DNA of 64,000 nucleotides from Tetradesmus obliquus (lineage: Eukaryota > Chlorophyta > Chlorophyceae > Sphaeropleales > Scenedesmaceae), in the NCBI GenBank assembly GCA_030272155.1, contig CP126202.1, forward strand, positions 1,798,001 through 1,862,000, written 5' to 3'. The notes beneath the pieces were generated by a model that was not told the DNA's origin, did not search any database, and saw only the letters and a program-made list of their open reading frames with translations. Shown piece after piece: positions 12,201-24,081 of the stretch. A program made the translations under genes and the position numbers. Position 1 is the stretch's first letter. Each line of letters begins with the position of its first letter.

Positions 12201-12847
12201 CAGCTCATATGCGTTGAAGCCAGCCGTGTAGTAAGGCCTGCAGAAGCGCTCAAACTGTGGGAGCAGGGAGACAGACGACAGTGCAGAGCAGGTCAGAAAA
12301 GCAGCAGCCTGAGCTAAGCTGAGGGGCAACTGTTTGGCAGTGACCATCAGCGACTGCTGCGATGAATGCGTGAGCGCCGTAGAATGTCTTGTCACAAAAG
12401 ACATCAACCATATATGATTCATGCGTGCGAGCAAACCCAGTGCAAGAATGGACTGGCAAGGAGCGCGGGCTGCGCAACGATTCAGTGACACTGAAGCACC
12501 CAAGCAGCCCTCTGAAGCGCCTTAAAGCTCACCGATTTGTCCGTGACTTTCAAGAATGACTCTTTCTGCTCCTCCTTGGTCACCTCCTCATCGGCAATGG
12601 GGACAAAGTCCTTTGACAGCTCCGGTCCAGTGATAGCTGCCTCCAGCGTCTCGTACTTCTTCCCGCTTTTGCCAGTCACTTTCATGACGACGATAGGCAC
12701 AGCGATTGGGATGGCTAGCAGCAAACCAATGGCCAGCACAGCAAAGAAGCGTGGTATGTGCGGACTGGGTGGCTTCTGCTGCTTCTGCGGAGCCTTAAGT
12801 GCTGCTTTCTGTGGCCCTCCTTCCATGTCTGCTGCAGGGGCGCTCAT
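9284..12847 (-). CDS. Membrane-anchored endo-1,4-beta-mannanase, glycoside hydrolase family 5 (subfamily 7-like)
   Basis: Seven exons in phase: 12533-12847, 12161-12254, 11577-11689, 11127-11269, 10670-10882, 10149-10479, 9284-9919; 614 residues. The short N-terminus is followed by one hydrophobic segment (about residues 33-55) without a cleavage-like site, suggesting a type II membrane anchor. The GH5 barrel follows: NTVRMWAH, LSFIDNWKYYNGVDQYVDW, then AWNLINEPRC with the acid/base Glu, HAWPDNW, and IMFEEFGKK with the nucleophile Glu. The C-terminal tail has paired cysteines (CCKPGTG, PEGC). Plant and algal relatives hydrolyse mannan backbones, so a role in cell-wall remodelling or external mannan use is likely. 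A paralogue lies upstream at 16750-23257. The exon-4 donor after VDQYVDW is shared, whereas the preceding intron positions differ. A CAG-rich tract follows the stop codon in the transcript. Confidence 0.9.
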
Positions 12848-15800
12848 TGTGCGAGGCCAAGACTATGCAAGTCTTGCTGCTCAACGCCCGGTGTGGCGCC
12901 TGGCAAGTGCGCCAACGACACCGGCGCTTTAAACTTCAACTATGTAAATATGTTTGAAGTTTTGTTCAGCCTAGAACCAGCAGACGTAGCAAACACCGGC
13001 AAGTGCAGGGCGTCGTGCGGGCAACTGCAGGTGAGAGGCACCTTAGGTGTTTCAGCTGTGTGATAAAAGAAAGTATAACGTGTTGAGTCCAACTCAGCGA
13101 GCGTGGAGTGAAGGAGAAGGCCTCCTGAGCACCTTATGCGCAAAACCTGTTAACAGCTCAGACTGCGTGTCACTTCTCAGGCTAGCTGCGCTTGTTGGAC
13201 GATTGGTATCTATGAAAGAATTTCAATTATCATTGTTGTTTGTTTCGTGCTCCCGTGGCCCCGATGCAATCCAGCTGGCGCACCAACTGTTCAGGGCAAG
13301 GCTGCACCTGCGCAATGATGTTGAGTGAGCTGTTAAAGTGGACGTCAGTCGTTTATTCTTCTTACATTCAAAAGGTTCGATTCTGAGCATGTTCAACGAC
13401 AGCAGGTACCTACCCGACGCTGGCAACCGTGGCCTGGGACTAGCACCTGCCAGCACCCACCAGACCCAACTGTATTTTCCGGTGGACAGTCTCGCGCAGC
13501 ACTGTATGTCGTACTTTGTCGGGTAGTCCACACATATATACATCAGTGGCAAGGCATTGGAAGTGTACAGCATTGTTAATCCAAGGACAATTGCGCATGG
13601 CAGCTGGCATGCAAAGCAGTGCTGCGAATCGCCAGCTGTGGGGTGAGAGGAACCTAAGGCCAGAGGATGAATTTTAGAACTATTGTTACAAATCTCGCAA
13701 CCCAGCCAACAACATGCTGTGACGCTGTTTGCAAAGAAGCGGTGCTGTCAGGACTGAGCTGTATAGCACTGGCTGTCAGCACATTTGCGGACTCCTGCAA
13801 GCCCAGCCCAGGGTTTGAGTGCAAGACAGCGGACACAACATAAGCAAGACACTGGGAGACTCCCTACACTATCAAATGCATGCTACAGGCTTCCGCAGTG
13901 CAGGCAGATGCCAATGTTTGCTGAACTCCACATGCTCAGGCCCGGACAGAGAGCTTCAAAGAAACTTTCCTGACGCTGGCTGATGTGATGGCTCGCTTTT
14001 CCATGCTTTGACGCTTTGTTGTACTGCCAGCTGACAGCTCTGAATGCGACATCACTCGAGAGTGCCCTGTTGTGTCAAGCATAAGCACCATGATATGCAC
14101 TGCACAATAGGCAGCATACCGTTTGCAGTGCTGCACCGGGCCAAGAACAGCACATCGTGAGACCATGCTTCACATTGATTGCGTATTCCGCCGGTGTGGG
14201 GGTACCTGCAGCCATTTAGACCCAACTACTCCTCTATCCAAGAGATGCATCCTGCCCTGTCGCTGCTATTCTGGCAAGACAGCTGTGTTATATATAAAGG
14301 TCGCAGCGTAATACTGCGGTGCCGTTGCATGCCGGCAGCACAGACATCTGTGCAAAAGGATGTGCAGGTTACAGTTGAATCCGAGTCGTCATTGCCAAGA
14401 TGTGGGTTTGTTACCGTAACGTGATGGCATCACAACCAGCAAGCAGCCGCTGCTGCCAACATGCCGCTGCTGCCGCCATAGCAACGTGCGCTGTGCAGGC
14501 ACCAACTATATACCGTAGCACAGAGCTGCTACAGCACTGCCGGCACCTTGCCAGCCAACTGCACTGAATGCTGTCACGGCTCCGACAGCTCGATGCACGC
14601 TGCTGCCTGGCAACAGCAATTGACCAGTTTTACTGTATATGCGGCAGCATCATGTGGCACCATGCGTGGCGTGCAAATGATTTGGTTCTGTTGGCAACTG
14701 TTATACTTGCAACTGTTCAGTGACAATGCAGCAGCACAGGCTGCTGGCCATTGCAACTGCAGCACATGGAAGCTGCTGCTGCACCGCAGCGCCCAGCACA
14801 TATGGTGCCCAGCCCTCTGTGCATGCCACAAGACGCTTCATGATCAGAGCACTTGCATACCAGCAAACACTTCAATACCAAAGCATATGTGTACCACGGA
14901 ATGCTTCCAAACCACAGCGTCTGTGCACCGCATCTCATGTACAAGCCTTGCCACTGGGTGAAGGCACAACCAACAACACAAGGCTATGGCATAAACCAGT
15001 AACAGCGGTCTGTACATGTCATCAACACTGCCATCGTCCACCACGAGCAGACATACCATATGCAGTGAGTAGTGTAGGCTGCAGCAGCCATGTGCACAAC
15101 ATGGCGTGCCACTATTACACACAGCTGCTGCTGCGGCAGCAGCACATGCCACTGCAGCTCTTAACAGATGGCACAACATGTGTTTGCCAGGCGTTTATGT
15201 TATGTGTCGTGACACAGAAGCTGAGCTTCTGCCAGCGACACGCAGCCTGGCCTGTTGCCGTTGCTATCAGTTCACAAGCTCATGTGCCTTTCCAGACAAT
15301 GAGCTTGACTGCACAAGACTGAAAACCAGCAACTAGGGCTCTGCAGCGACACCAAAACATGCACACCTGCTGCCTCAAACACTCCCCTGCGCTGCCGCGC
15401 AGTCAGTATGGAGTGTTGCCAGTGCCCACCAAAACATGTGACACACAAAGCCCTAGGCATGCCACTAAGCACTGCTGCTGAAACCCTGAAACCTCATCAC
15501 CATGCACACAGCCCTGAAACTGAAAGCTGACCCTGTAACAACTCCACCTGTGCACAATATGATTGGGTCGAGTCTCATGTCAAAGATCACATCCAACTGC
15601 TGCAGTGCGGCTAATCTCTGTGCATGCCGAGCCAAACATTCCGCCTGACAATGCATATACAGCCACCGCTGCGCCTGTAACACAATAGCAGGACACTTGG
15701 ACGCCTGCAATGCCGAACCCCACGCAACCCAAATGTGCACGCCAATCCAACTGCAACTGTACCCGACGTCACAGGGTATGCCGACAGTCGATGCACTATG

Positions 15801-16536
15801 ACTGACAAGCAGGCAGCGCAACACCTACTAGCGCCACAAGAGACAATGCAGCCAGCATGCACCCTAACAGCCCTACACCCTGCATGCTCAACGTGCTACA
15901 CCAGCCACATGCAACAGACCACACTCAACTCCGTCACCGTCTGCTGCCACGATGCACATGGAAGTGCTGTTGCATCTGCCAAATGCTGCCATATGTGGTT
16001 CTGACACTGGCAAAATGCTTTGCTGCAGCAGATCTCAAACAAAACTCACACCGCAGTGCCCCCACGCAACGCCTGTCACGTAGCCACCACGCCCCAGCTG
16101 TACTACACCTGTTCAAGGGTCATTCATTGTTTGATGCAGCCCTTCCCACCGACTATCAGCATCTGCAACACGCTGCTGCAGCTGTCACTGCCGGGCACTG
16201 ACATGCCACATCACTGAAGCACAGCCCAACTGGCATGATGCAACACTTTTAAGCATCAGCAGCAGCAGCAGCAGCAATGCTTGAAAGCTTCAGCACTGCT
16301 GCTGCTGCTGCTGCTGAGTCAGCTGCTGGGTGCCTAGGCAGTCCAGCCCCTGGGGCAGGCTACCTGCATAATGGCAATGCATTCCCTCCATGGGTCGCAC
16401 TGCCCGCCGGCTGTTGCGCCTGTCCGTTGACTGCTGCTGCTGCTGCGGCTGGCAGCTGCTGCAGCTGCCAACCGGCCGGCTGCTGCGCCTGTTGACGGCT
16501 GCTGCTGCTGTGGAGGCTGGCAGCTGCGGCCGCCTG

Positions 16537-16577
<41 letters not shown>

Positions 16578-16724
16578 GGAGGCTCACGTGGCGCTCACAT
16601 GGTGCACCCCACTGCAGTTTCTCTGCCACCCGTCACTGCCACGCCACTACACCCCAGCCTCGCCAAAACCACCTGTCCCTCACCCACCGCTGCAACACAC
16701 GTCATAACAATGTAACATGTTATA
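12848..16724. other. Intergenic region between the two mannanase genes
   Basis: Nearly 4 kb without a supportable gene. The part near 12850-13050 should hold the promoter of the downstream mannanase. CA-rich sequence lies at about 14500-16100 and CTG runs at 16430-16575. TATATATAAAG near 14289 is a TATA-like motif with no gene assigned to it. Confidence 0.5.
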
Positions 16725-16729
16725 TTACA
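16725..16729 (-). terminator. Poly(A) signal TGTAA of the upstream mannanase gene
   Basis: TGTAA on the minus strand 21 bases after the stop at 16750. TGTAA is the common green-algal polyadenylation signal; spacing and context make use plausible. Confidence 0.55.
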
Positions 16730-16749
16730 GTCATGTAACACCAAGCAAC

Positions 16750-19700
16750 CTACACGTTGCAGCCCTGCGGGTACGCGCCCAGGCCTCCCGCCCTGCAGCA
16801 GTCCAGCCGTGTAGGGTACACCTGCACCTTTCCACTGTACAGCGCCTTTGCATATGCCATGCTCACTTCACTCAACTCAAGCTCTTCTGCTGTTGCAGTG
16901 GGGGTGCCGTCAGGGCCATACAGGTTGTAGTATGCCAGAGAGACCTCGGGTGCATTCACACAGCCGCGCTTTGCTGCGCTTGGTGCTGCAGATGCGAACC
17001 AGGCGCCGAGCTTCTTATCGGGTGAGGCCGGCAGCACGCATCCGGGGCGGGGTGGGATAGCATTGACTAGGCGGTGCATTACGTTGGCGTGTGTTTTGAT
17101 GACGCCCATGGTGGAGTCGTCCAGGTCAACACCATAGGGGCCTGCAGCAGCAGCAGCAGCAGGCGAAGGGGAAAGATGGTAAAGTGTGAGCGTCCAGTGA
17201 AAGCACCCGCTGCAGGATCATGCCAACAAGCACAGGAGACGCCAGATGCAACTGCAACCACTGCCAGGCTTCAATATCAATATCAAATCTTACGAGATTC
17301 TGCAGTCACATGTTACTAACACAAATTGTAACAACAAAAGAACACAGCAACTCACCCTTGGGCAGGCCCGGCACGGCCCACTTCCAATACAGCCTCCCCA
17401 GCAGCGGCGTGTCCTCCTCAACCGCCTTCTGCACCGCATCTCATTTTCCCCTAAAACATGTCACGAACAAGCTGAATAACAACAACAATAACACACACTC
17501 ACCCTTGGGAAGGCCTGGCACGGCCCATCCAGTAGAGGCTCCCCAGCAGCGATTTGTTCTCCTCAACCGCCTTCAGCATAGCATCTCATTTCTAGGCCCC
17601 AAATCATGTCACCAACACGCTATATGACAACAACAATAACACATGCTCACCCTTGGGCAGGCCCGGCACGGCCCACTTCCAATACAGGCTCCCCAGCAGT
17701 GGCTTGTTCTCCTCAACCGCCTTCTGCACCGCATCGTATGTCGCACCAAACTTGCCACTAACAAGCTGTATAACAACAACAATAACATACACTCACCCTT
17801 GGGCAGGCCCGGCACGGCCCACTTCCAGTACAGGCTTCCCAGCAGCGGCTTGTTCTCCTCAACCGCCTTCTGCACCGCATCGTATGTGGCACCAAAGACG
17901 GGGTCGCGCAGCTGCCTGATTGCTGCGGTGTCATCTGGGCTGTCCAGCTTTTTTCCAAACTCCTCGAACAGCAGTGGCATGCCGATGGACTCTGCTGCCT
18001 CAAGGTGGCTGGCAAGCCACTCGCGCAGGAAGCCGCCCTGCTGCTCGTTGGGGCTGCGAGGAGAATTGTGAAGTAACAGTGAGAATGTGTGTGGGCGTCA
18101 AAGCGCTGAGCAAGGTTGGTGCCACGGATGGCGTGGCAATGTCAGCCGCTGGGAGGGTCTGTCGAAATGCACACACAGGCATCAGTTGTACCACACACAT
18201 GTTTGTAGGATGTCTGTTTGTGCTAGCGTCCAGTCACGTCTATGTGCCCTTGCCACCCACACACATGTGCCTAGCATGCAGGTGTTTCCACATGTAGTCA
18301 AAGTCAATGCTAACTCACATCTCCCAGTTGTCGGGCCAGGCGTGTGCCACCGCAAAGTCCATGTGCCTGTTGTCGTCCACAAAGTTCTGGCCGGTCTGCG
18401 CTGCCCAGGGCTGAGGGTTCTTGCCCTGGTTGGCGTCACCCTGGCCAAAGAAGCCCTCGGAACCTGCGGTTGATAAAGAACATATGTTTGGATATTAGCC
18501 GTTGACCTGAAACCTGCAGATCTAGATCAAGCATTGGAAAGAGGCTGACATATGTTAAGTCGATTCAAGGAGTGGTGCTGAGGTGGTCGACGTCCTGATT
18601 TGCCAATGGAGGAACACCTGTAGCACGACGCTGAGTCAAACTGTTGCTGGCCGTGCGCAGCTGCTGCTGCGGTTGCTGCTTGCTCTGTGTGCAGCTGCAT
18701 GTGCTGCTGCTGCTGTTGCTGACCGTGCGCCCAACCTGCTGCTGCTGCTGCTGTCACTCACCGGATGACACCACGTGGTGCTGCTGTTGCTGACCAAGTG
18801 CCCAACCTGCTGCTACTGCTGCTGCTGCTGCTGCTGCCAGCACTCACCGGATGACACCAGGTGGTTGGGGTCCTTGCTCCTCACATAGTCACCCATCTCC
18901 TGCAGGCACAAACAGTAGCAGCGGCAGCAGCAGCAGCAGCATGTGAGTGGATGCAGTGTTTGCATCACATAGTTACCCATCTCCTGCAAGCACAGCAGCA
19001 GCCAGTAGCACAGCTGCGTGTGAGTGGGTGCGATGTGACGGTTGCCACTGACATGTGTGCACGCTGGCGTCACTAGAGCTGAAGACAATTGCTGCCGTGC
19101 AATCCAGATAACCTTGCTGCAGCTTGCCAGCAGGCACTGCTAGCAATGAAGACCTTACTCTTTGCAAACCAAAGGGCTAGCAGTAAGCCCTCGGGATGAT
19201 GTGACACCCCACCTTGAACCAGGATGACAGCGCGCCGGAGCACCATAAGTGGCTGGCATCATTTTATTTTTCACCATCCAGGCTGCGCACCGCAGAAACC
19301 TGACCGCTGTAAAGCAGCAGAAACCCACCTTGAACCAGGATGACATTGCGCCGGGGCACCATGAGTTGGCAGGCATCCATGTCTCGCAGCGCGGCTCATT
19401 GATCAGGTTCCAGGCGAGGATGGTGGGGTCGTTCTTGTAGAGCAGGCCGTTGATGCTGTTCTTGCGGCCTGCGTAGAAATAACATGGGTTTTGTTATGTG
19501 TGGTGTTATGTTTCACTTTGTGGTTGATCAGGTTCCAGGCGAGGATGGTGGGGTCGTTCTTGTACAGCAGACCATTGATGCTGTTCTTGCGGCCTGCATG
19601 GACACAATATGTATGTTGTCATTTGTGGTGTTATATGTTACTTGGTGGTTGTTGAGGCTTCCAGGCGAGGATGGTGGGGTCATGCTTGTACAGCAGACCA

Positions 19701-20428
19701 TTGATGCTGTTCTTACGGCCTGCAGTGTGACGACCCACATCATCAATGTGTTCGATCTGAGTAACTGTTGATGTGTTGCCTAAACAGGATAATACAGTGA
19801 ACATAAACATTTCATCAGTATGGTGATTACCCACCCGTGATGGCGTCCACGTGGTCCTTGTACAGCGCCTTGCAGGCCTCCTCCTTGAAAAACAGCGCGT
19901 GGCGCAGTGTCTCGTACTCGTTCTGGGCCACAGACCGCACCTGCAAGAAGACGGGAAAATCAAGGCAAAGAAACATAACAGCAGCATCAGCATCAGCACA
20001 TGTATGTGAAGAATAGCGCGTGGCACGGCGTCTCGTACTCGTTCTGAGCAATCCAGCGCGCTTGGCGCAGCATAAGAGAGAAGGATAGAGACAGCAGATG
20101 AGGAAGTGAGGCCATATGGCAAAGCTTCAGCAGATCATATGCTGTCTCCTGCTGCTGCACAGCTGCGCCTCAACGTCCGCTGCACCGCGTGCGCCAGGCC
20201 GCACCACTTGTCCTGTGCTGCTGTACACAGCTGAACTATGTGCTGCTGTCTGCTGCTGTGCGGGCGCCAGTTCGTGCACACCGTGGTGCCTGTGTGCAAC
20301 AGACATCGCGTGCTGCTGTCTGCTGCTGCTGCACCGTTTGCTCCACTTGCTGCGCACCGTGGTGTCTGTGTCGCCTCCGTTCTTCTCCTCGAAGCGGGCC
20401 ATGGTTCTGCCTGGGCCACACCTACAGC

Positions 20429-20465
<37 letters not shown>

Positions 20466-20980
20466 TTGCGCCCGCACAGCAACCAGCTGGACTAGCACCA
20501 TGATCAGAGCATATCTGCATTTGCAGAGGCGCAAATGCAGGCGCTTGGGGCGTGCTGCTCAAATGACCACCTGCTAAAAACCTTCTTGTGGTACATGTCC
20601 CTCCTCAACACCCACACACACCTGCCTCAAACACCGCTGCAACCACCCAGTAGCCGCACCGCCACTCACCAGTCCACGTGGTCCACACCCGCTGCAGTAT
20701 ACAGTATCACAGCTGAGCCCAAACACTGAACGAAGGGCTGCTGTTGCCACTCACCAGTCCACGTACTGGTCCACACCGCTGCAGTATACAGTACAAGCCC
20801 TGTTGCAGAAGCTTCCCAGCCTTAGTAGGCCATTGCCACACCAGCAGCCGCACCGCCACTCACCAGTCCACGTACTGGTCCACGCCGTTGTAGTACTTCC
20901 AGTTGTCGATGAACGACAGGATCAGCCGGATGCCGTGGCGGGACGCAGAGTCAACCACATAGTCCAGCGCCTGCAGTAGT

Positions 20981-21014
<34 letters not shown>

Positions 21015-22258
21015 GCAGCACAGTTCTTGTCATGGATCAGCCGGATGCCGTGGCGGGATGCAGAGTCGATCACATAATCCAGCGCCTGCATGCAAGGACA
21101 GCACACACTTGTTGTCATACGCTGTTTCTACATGATGTGCCCATTGACCAGCCATGATGCGTGCTTCTGCAGGCCAAGTTGAAGCGTCACAGGTGCACAC
21201 AAGTTCACACAGCAACATTATAGCAGCCGTGTTATTTATTTTTATAACACCAGGGCTCACCTGCAGCCCCTGCTCAACACACATTTTATGGGTGCGCACA
21301 TTCGCATTGTTCATGCTGGGCTGTCCATCTTTACACATCTGCCGTGCTGACACTACGCGAACGTTAAACTGGGTGTTTAAAGCACACGGGCTCACCTGTA
21401 GGCCCTGCTCGTCAAATTATCCAGGTGCCGTCTGGAAAGGGAACTGCTCGCTGATGCTGTGTGCCCAGGTGCATGCGTAAAAATGGTGCAATTCACAGTT
21501 GACCTGTGCCCTGAACCAACCTCATTGTGTGCTTGTTCAGGGGCGCTTGCAATATTACATGACCAGATAATACACGCAAACACTAACAGCAGCGTAACCA
21601 TGAAATCCATGCACAAAACGATGCAATCGCGCACCTGCAGGCCCTGCTCGTCATACTTGCCGGGTGCCGTCTGGAAGGGAACTGCTCGCTGATGCTGTGC
21701 GCCCAGGTGCGCGCATTGCTGTCACAACTTGGAGCTGACCCATGCCCGAAGTAAGCACAAAGTGTGCTGCTCTATGCCATTTGACGTTTGATATGAAAAC
21801 AGGTAAACACAAAACCCATGGTATACACAAGGGCGCACCTGCAGGCCCTGCTCGTCATATTTTCCGGGTGCTGTCTGGAAGGGGAACTGCTCGCTGATGC
21901 TGTGCGCCCAGGTGCGCGCTGACGTCATGCCCATGCTCGCAGCGTTTTTGAACACAGCATCCACGTCACTCTTGCGGCCGGCTGCAGTTCACAACAGCAA
22001 GTAAAGCGAGAACTGGTCAGTATTGTTCAGGACAGCGTGCTGTGTGCTGGTGTGCATGCAGCAACGAGCGTGCTGCTGCTGTTGTTAAGCTCCTGCTAAC
22101 ACATATGCATTGATGCCAGCATCCCCCCACCCGCTGCACCGCAACATCATTCCGTTGCTGCGCTGTTTGATGTGCGCTCTGCTGGTGCTGCTGGCGCTGC
22201 AAGTCTGTGTTGCAGCTGCTGGCGCTGAACGACTCCTGCGCTTGCTGCCCCGCTGCTA

Positions 22259-22292
<34 letters not shown>

Positions 22293-22381
22293 CACTCACT
22301 GGCTGCCATGGTGGTGAGCTCGAAGGCATTGAAGCCAGTAGGGTAGAAGGGCCTGCAGTTCTCATCGAACTGCAGCCAGCA

Positions 22382-22422
<41 letters not shown>

Positions 22423-23257
22423 GGTGAAAACGCAGAAGCCCGGCAATTGAAATGCTGTCATGACACCGCAGAACGGTTAGATACACATGCGTTATTGCCT
22501 TGTTTGTCCTGTACACGCTCTTGCGACGTGCGCGCATTCGTCTAGGGGTGGCTACCCGCAGTGCAGTGTTACCCCAGGGGGGTTGCTGCTGTGGCAAGTC
22601 CAGGATGCAGTGACACACCAACGCCGCACAATTCAGGCAGCGCGTTCAAATCGCATAAACATGATAGGCAAATTTCGATAGCGTTTGCTGCGTTCGAGAG
22701 CCCTGCGTCGCTGCTGCCGTAATTGCCGGGAACAGTAATGGATGTCTTGCCACTGCAGCTGCTCGCACCTGGCCATTCGCGATCTTCACAAATGGCGTCC
22801 ACTTCTCGCTCTCGAACGTTTTCTTCGCCACTGCGTCCTTGGTCTTGTTCAGAGTGCGTGTGGGCACCTTGAGCGTGGTGTTTGACGTGGTGAGCTGCCC
22901 ATCAGCTCCAACGAAAGAGTTTGGATCCACGTCGCTGCCTGTCTGGCTGTTGATGCCACGCGAGTTGGAGTTGGCCAGCTGAGTCCTGCTCTGATTGTTT
23001 TTCTGCGAGGCCACCGCTGCAGGCACCACGATGGCGGGAAGAAGCACGAAAAGCAATCCTAGTCCTGCAAGAGCTTTGCCCTTGGGCGTTGAGAGGAGCT
23101 GCTTGCTTGCTGCAGCGGCACCAGCAAGCTTGCCGGTCTTCGCTGCTGCTGCAGGCTTCACGGGGTCTGCTGGGATGTCTTGCACGACAACTTGTAAGTC
23201 CGAAGACGACATTTTGGCTGCTTGTTTGACTCGCTCGCCTGCAATGTCCCCGAGCAA
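16750..23257 (-). CDS. Membrane-anchored endo-1,4-beta-mannanase, GH5 (paralogue of 9284-12847)
   Basis: Eleven exons in phase: 22769-23257, 22300-22369, 21839-21981, 20864-20970, 20358-20421, 19835-19940, 19329-19468, 18848-18899, 18319-18463, 17797-18053, 16750-17141. This gives 654 residues from the first Met, or 639 from the Met at 23212, whose MSSSDLQ start looks equally good. A hydrophobic anchor lies at about residues 62-84. GH5 landmarks are ARTWAHS, LILSFIDNWKYYNG, AWNLINEPRC (acid/base), HAWPDNW and LLFEEFGKK (nucleophile), followed by a Cys-containing tail like that of the neighbour. It has four more introns than the paralogue, and several contain tandem copies of adjacent exon ends (separate entries). 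A TGTAA signal follows the stop. Function is expected to match the neighbour; substrate preference cannot be read from the sequence. Confidence 0.88.
17355..17755. repeat. Three copies of the end of mannanase exon 10
   Basis: Copies start near 17355, 17502 and 17648, spaced about 146 bases; the real exon end begins at 17797. Each carries the CCCTTGGG donor region and about 85 exonic bases, followed by an AACAACAATAACA-like intron spacer. Confidence 0.9.
19203..19256. repeat. Copy of the end of mannanase exon 7
   Basis: About 54 bases matching the real donor end at 19326-19380, with substitutions, placed in the downstream intron. Confidence 0.75.
19510..19725. repeat. Two copies of the start of mannanase exon 7
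   Basis: Copies at about 19516-19595 and 19655-19725 match the acceptor side of exon 7 (19395-19470), including GCGGCCTGC at the splice site. They lie in the upstream intron. Confidence 0.85.
20660..20790. repeat. Copies of the end of mannanase exon 4
   Basis: Two short copies (near 20665 and 20752) of the CACTCACCAGTCCACGT donor region; the real one is at 20857-20890. Confidence 0.75.
21030..21090. repeat. Copy of the start of mannanase exon 4
   Basis: About 57 bases match the acceptor side of exon 4 (20917-20975). It lies in the upstream intron, beyond a CAG tract. Confidence 0.8.
21255..21700. repeat. Three copies of the end of mannanase exon 3
   Basis: Copies near 21257 (short), 21393 and 21633 match the exon 3 donor end at 21836-21915. 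The two longer ones keep nearly the whole SISEQFPFQTAPGKYDEQG coding segment. Confidence 0.85.
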
Positions 23258-24081
23258 CTACTGGTTCCCCCGCTTCAACGACAAGCAGGTTGACCTGTTC
23301 GGCCTGCAATCAGCAACGTGACATCCTCTGGTTTGACCAAACGTGTGTGGCGTTGACTGCGCTGCAGAGGCGTCTTTGCGGAAGCACCAAACGACTGGGC
23401 GCCCTGGAGGTGACAGGACAACAACTGAACGGCCCCGGTGACACTGATGGCGGAAGGGCACAAACACGGATGAATGAGATGTGATCGCTGAAAAAGTCTA
23501 ATTTCACCGTCTGGGAGCACGTCACCGACCCTTGGAGTTACAAGTGACGCTTGCCCGAGAGCCGGTGACCATACTCTTCAGGCCTCAACGTCGCAAAATT
23601 TGCCTCAAAACCCATAGAAATAACGATGCAATGATGTTTCGCAGCCCCGCATGCCATGAAGGTAACATGTGTGGGTGGGTTGCAGCAAGAGGGTTGGGGC
23701 TCCCCTGCATGCTGTAGGCGCCACAGCAACTGCTCATCCAGGCAACACGCTCCATCGCAAACAGCTGGATCACTGGTTGAGCATCATCATACAACGAACA
23801 GCAGTGCGGGGCGCACTGCACGCGTGACAGACAGGAACATACACATGTCGGCGCAGCCCTGTCCAGCCTGGAGTCAGCCTGCGGCAGCTCCAGGGAGAAT
23901 GTTTGACCTAACCTGTCTTCTGCTGCAAGCAGACAGATGGCAGCCAAGCCCAAGTAAAGCCCTGCAGGAGTCAAGTCACTTGAAGGAGGCCACAACACAC
24001 CGCAAGGATCGCTGGAAATACCCAAACCACTGCCTGAGACGGCACTTTTTTCACTGCACAAATACCCACTGTGGCACAATC
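23258..24081. other. Promoter region of the upstream mannanase and end of the C78 gene
   Basis: No coding sequence supported. It separates two minus-strand genes. Confidence 0.5.

Noticed and set aside
14548-16201. Several 80-200 codon plus-strand ORFs in the mannanase intergenic region
   Set aside because: Cys/His/Thr-rich translations typical of CA-rich non-coding DNA, overlapping in all frames, no splice joins or motifs.
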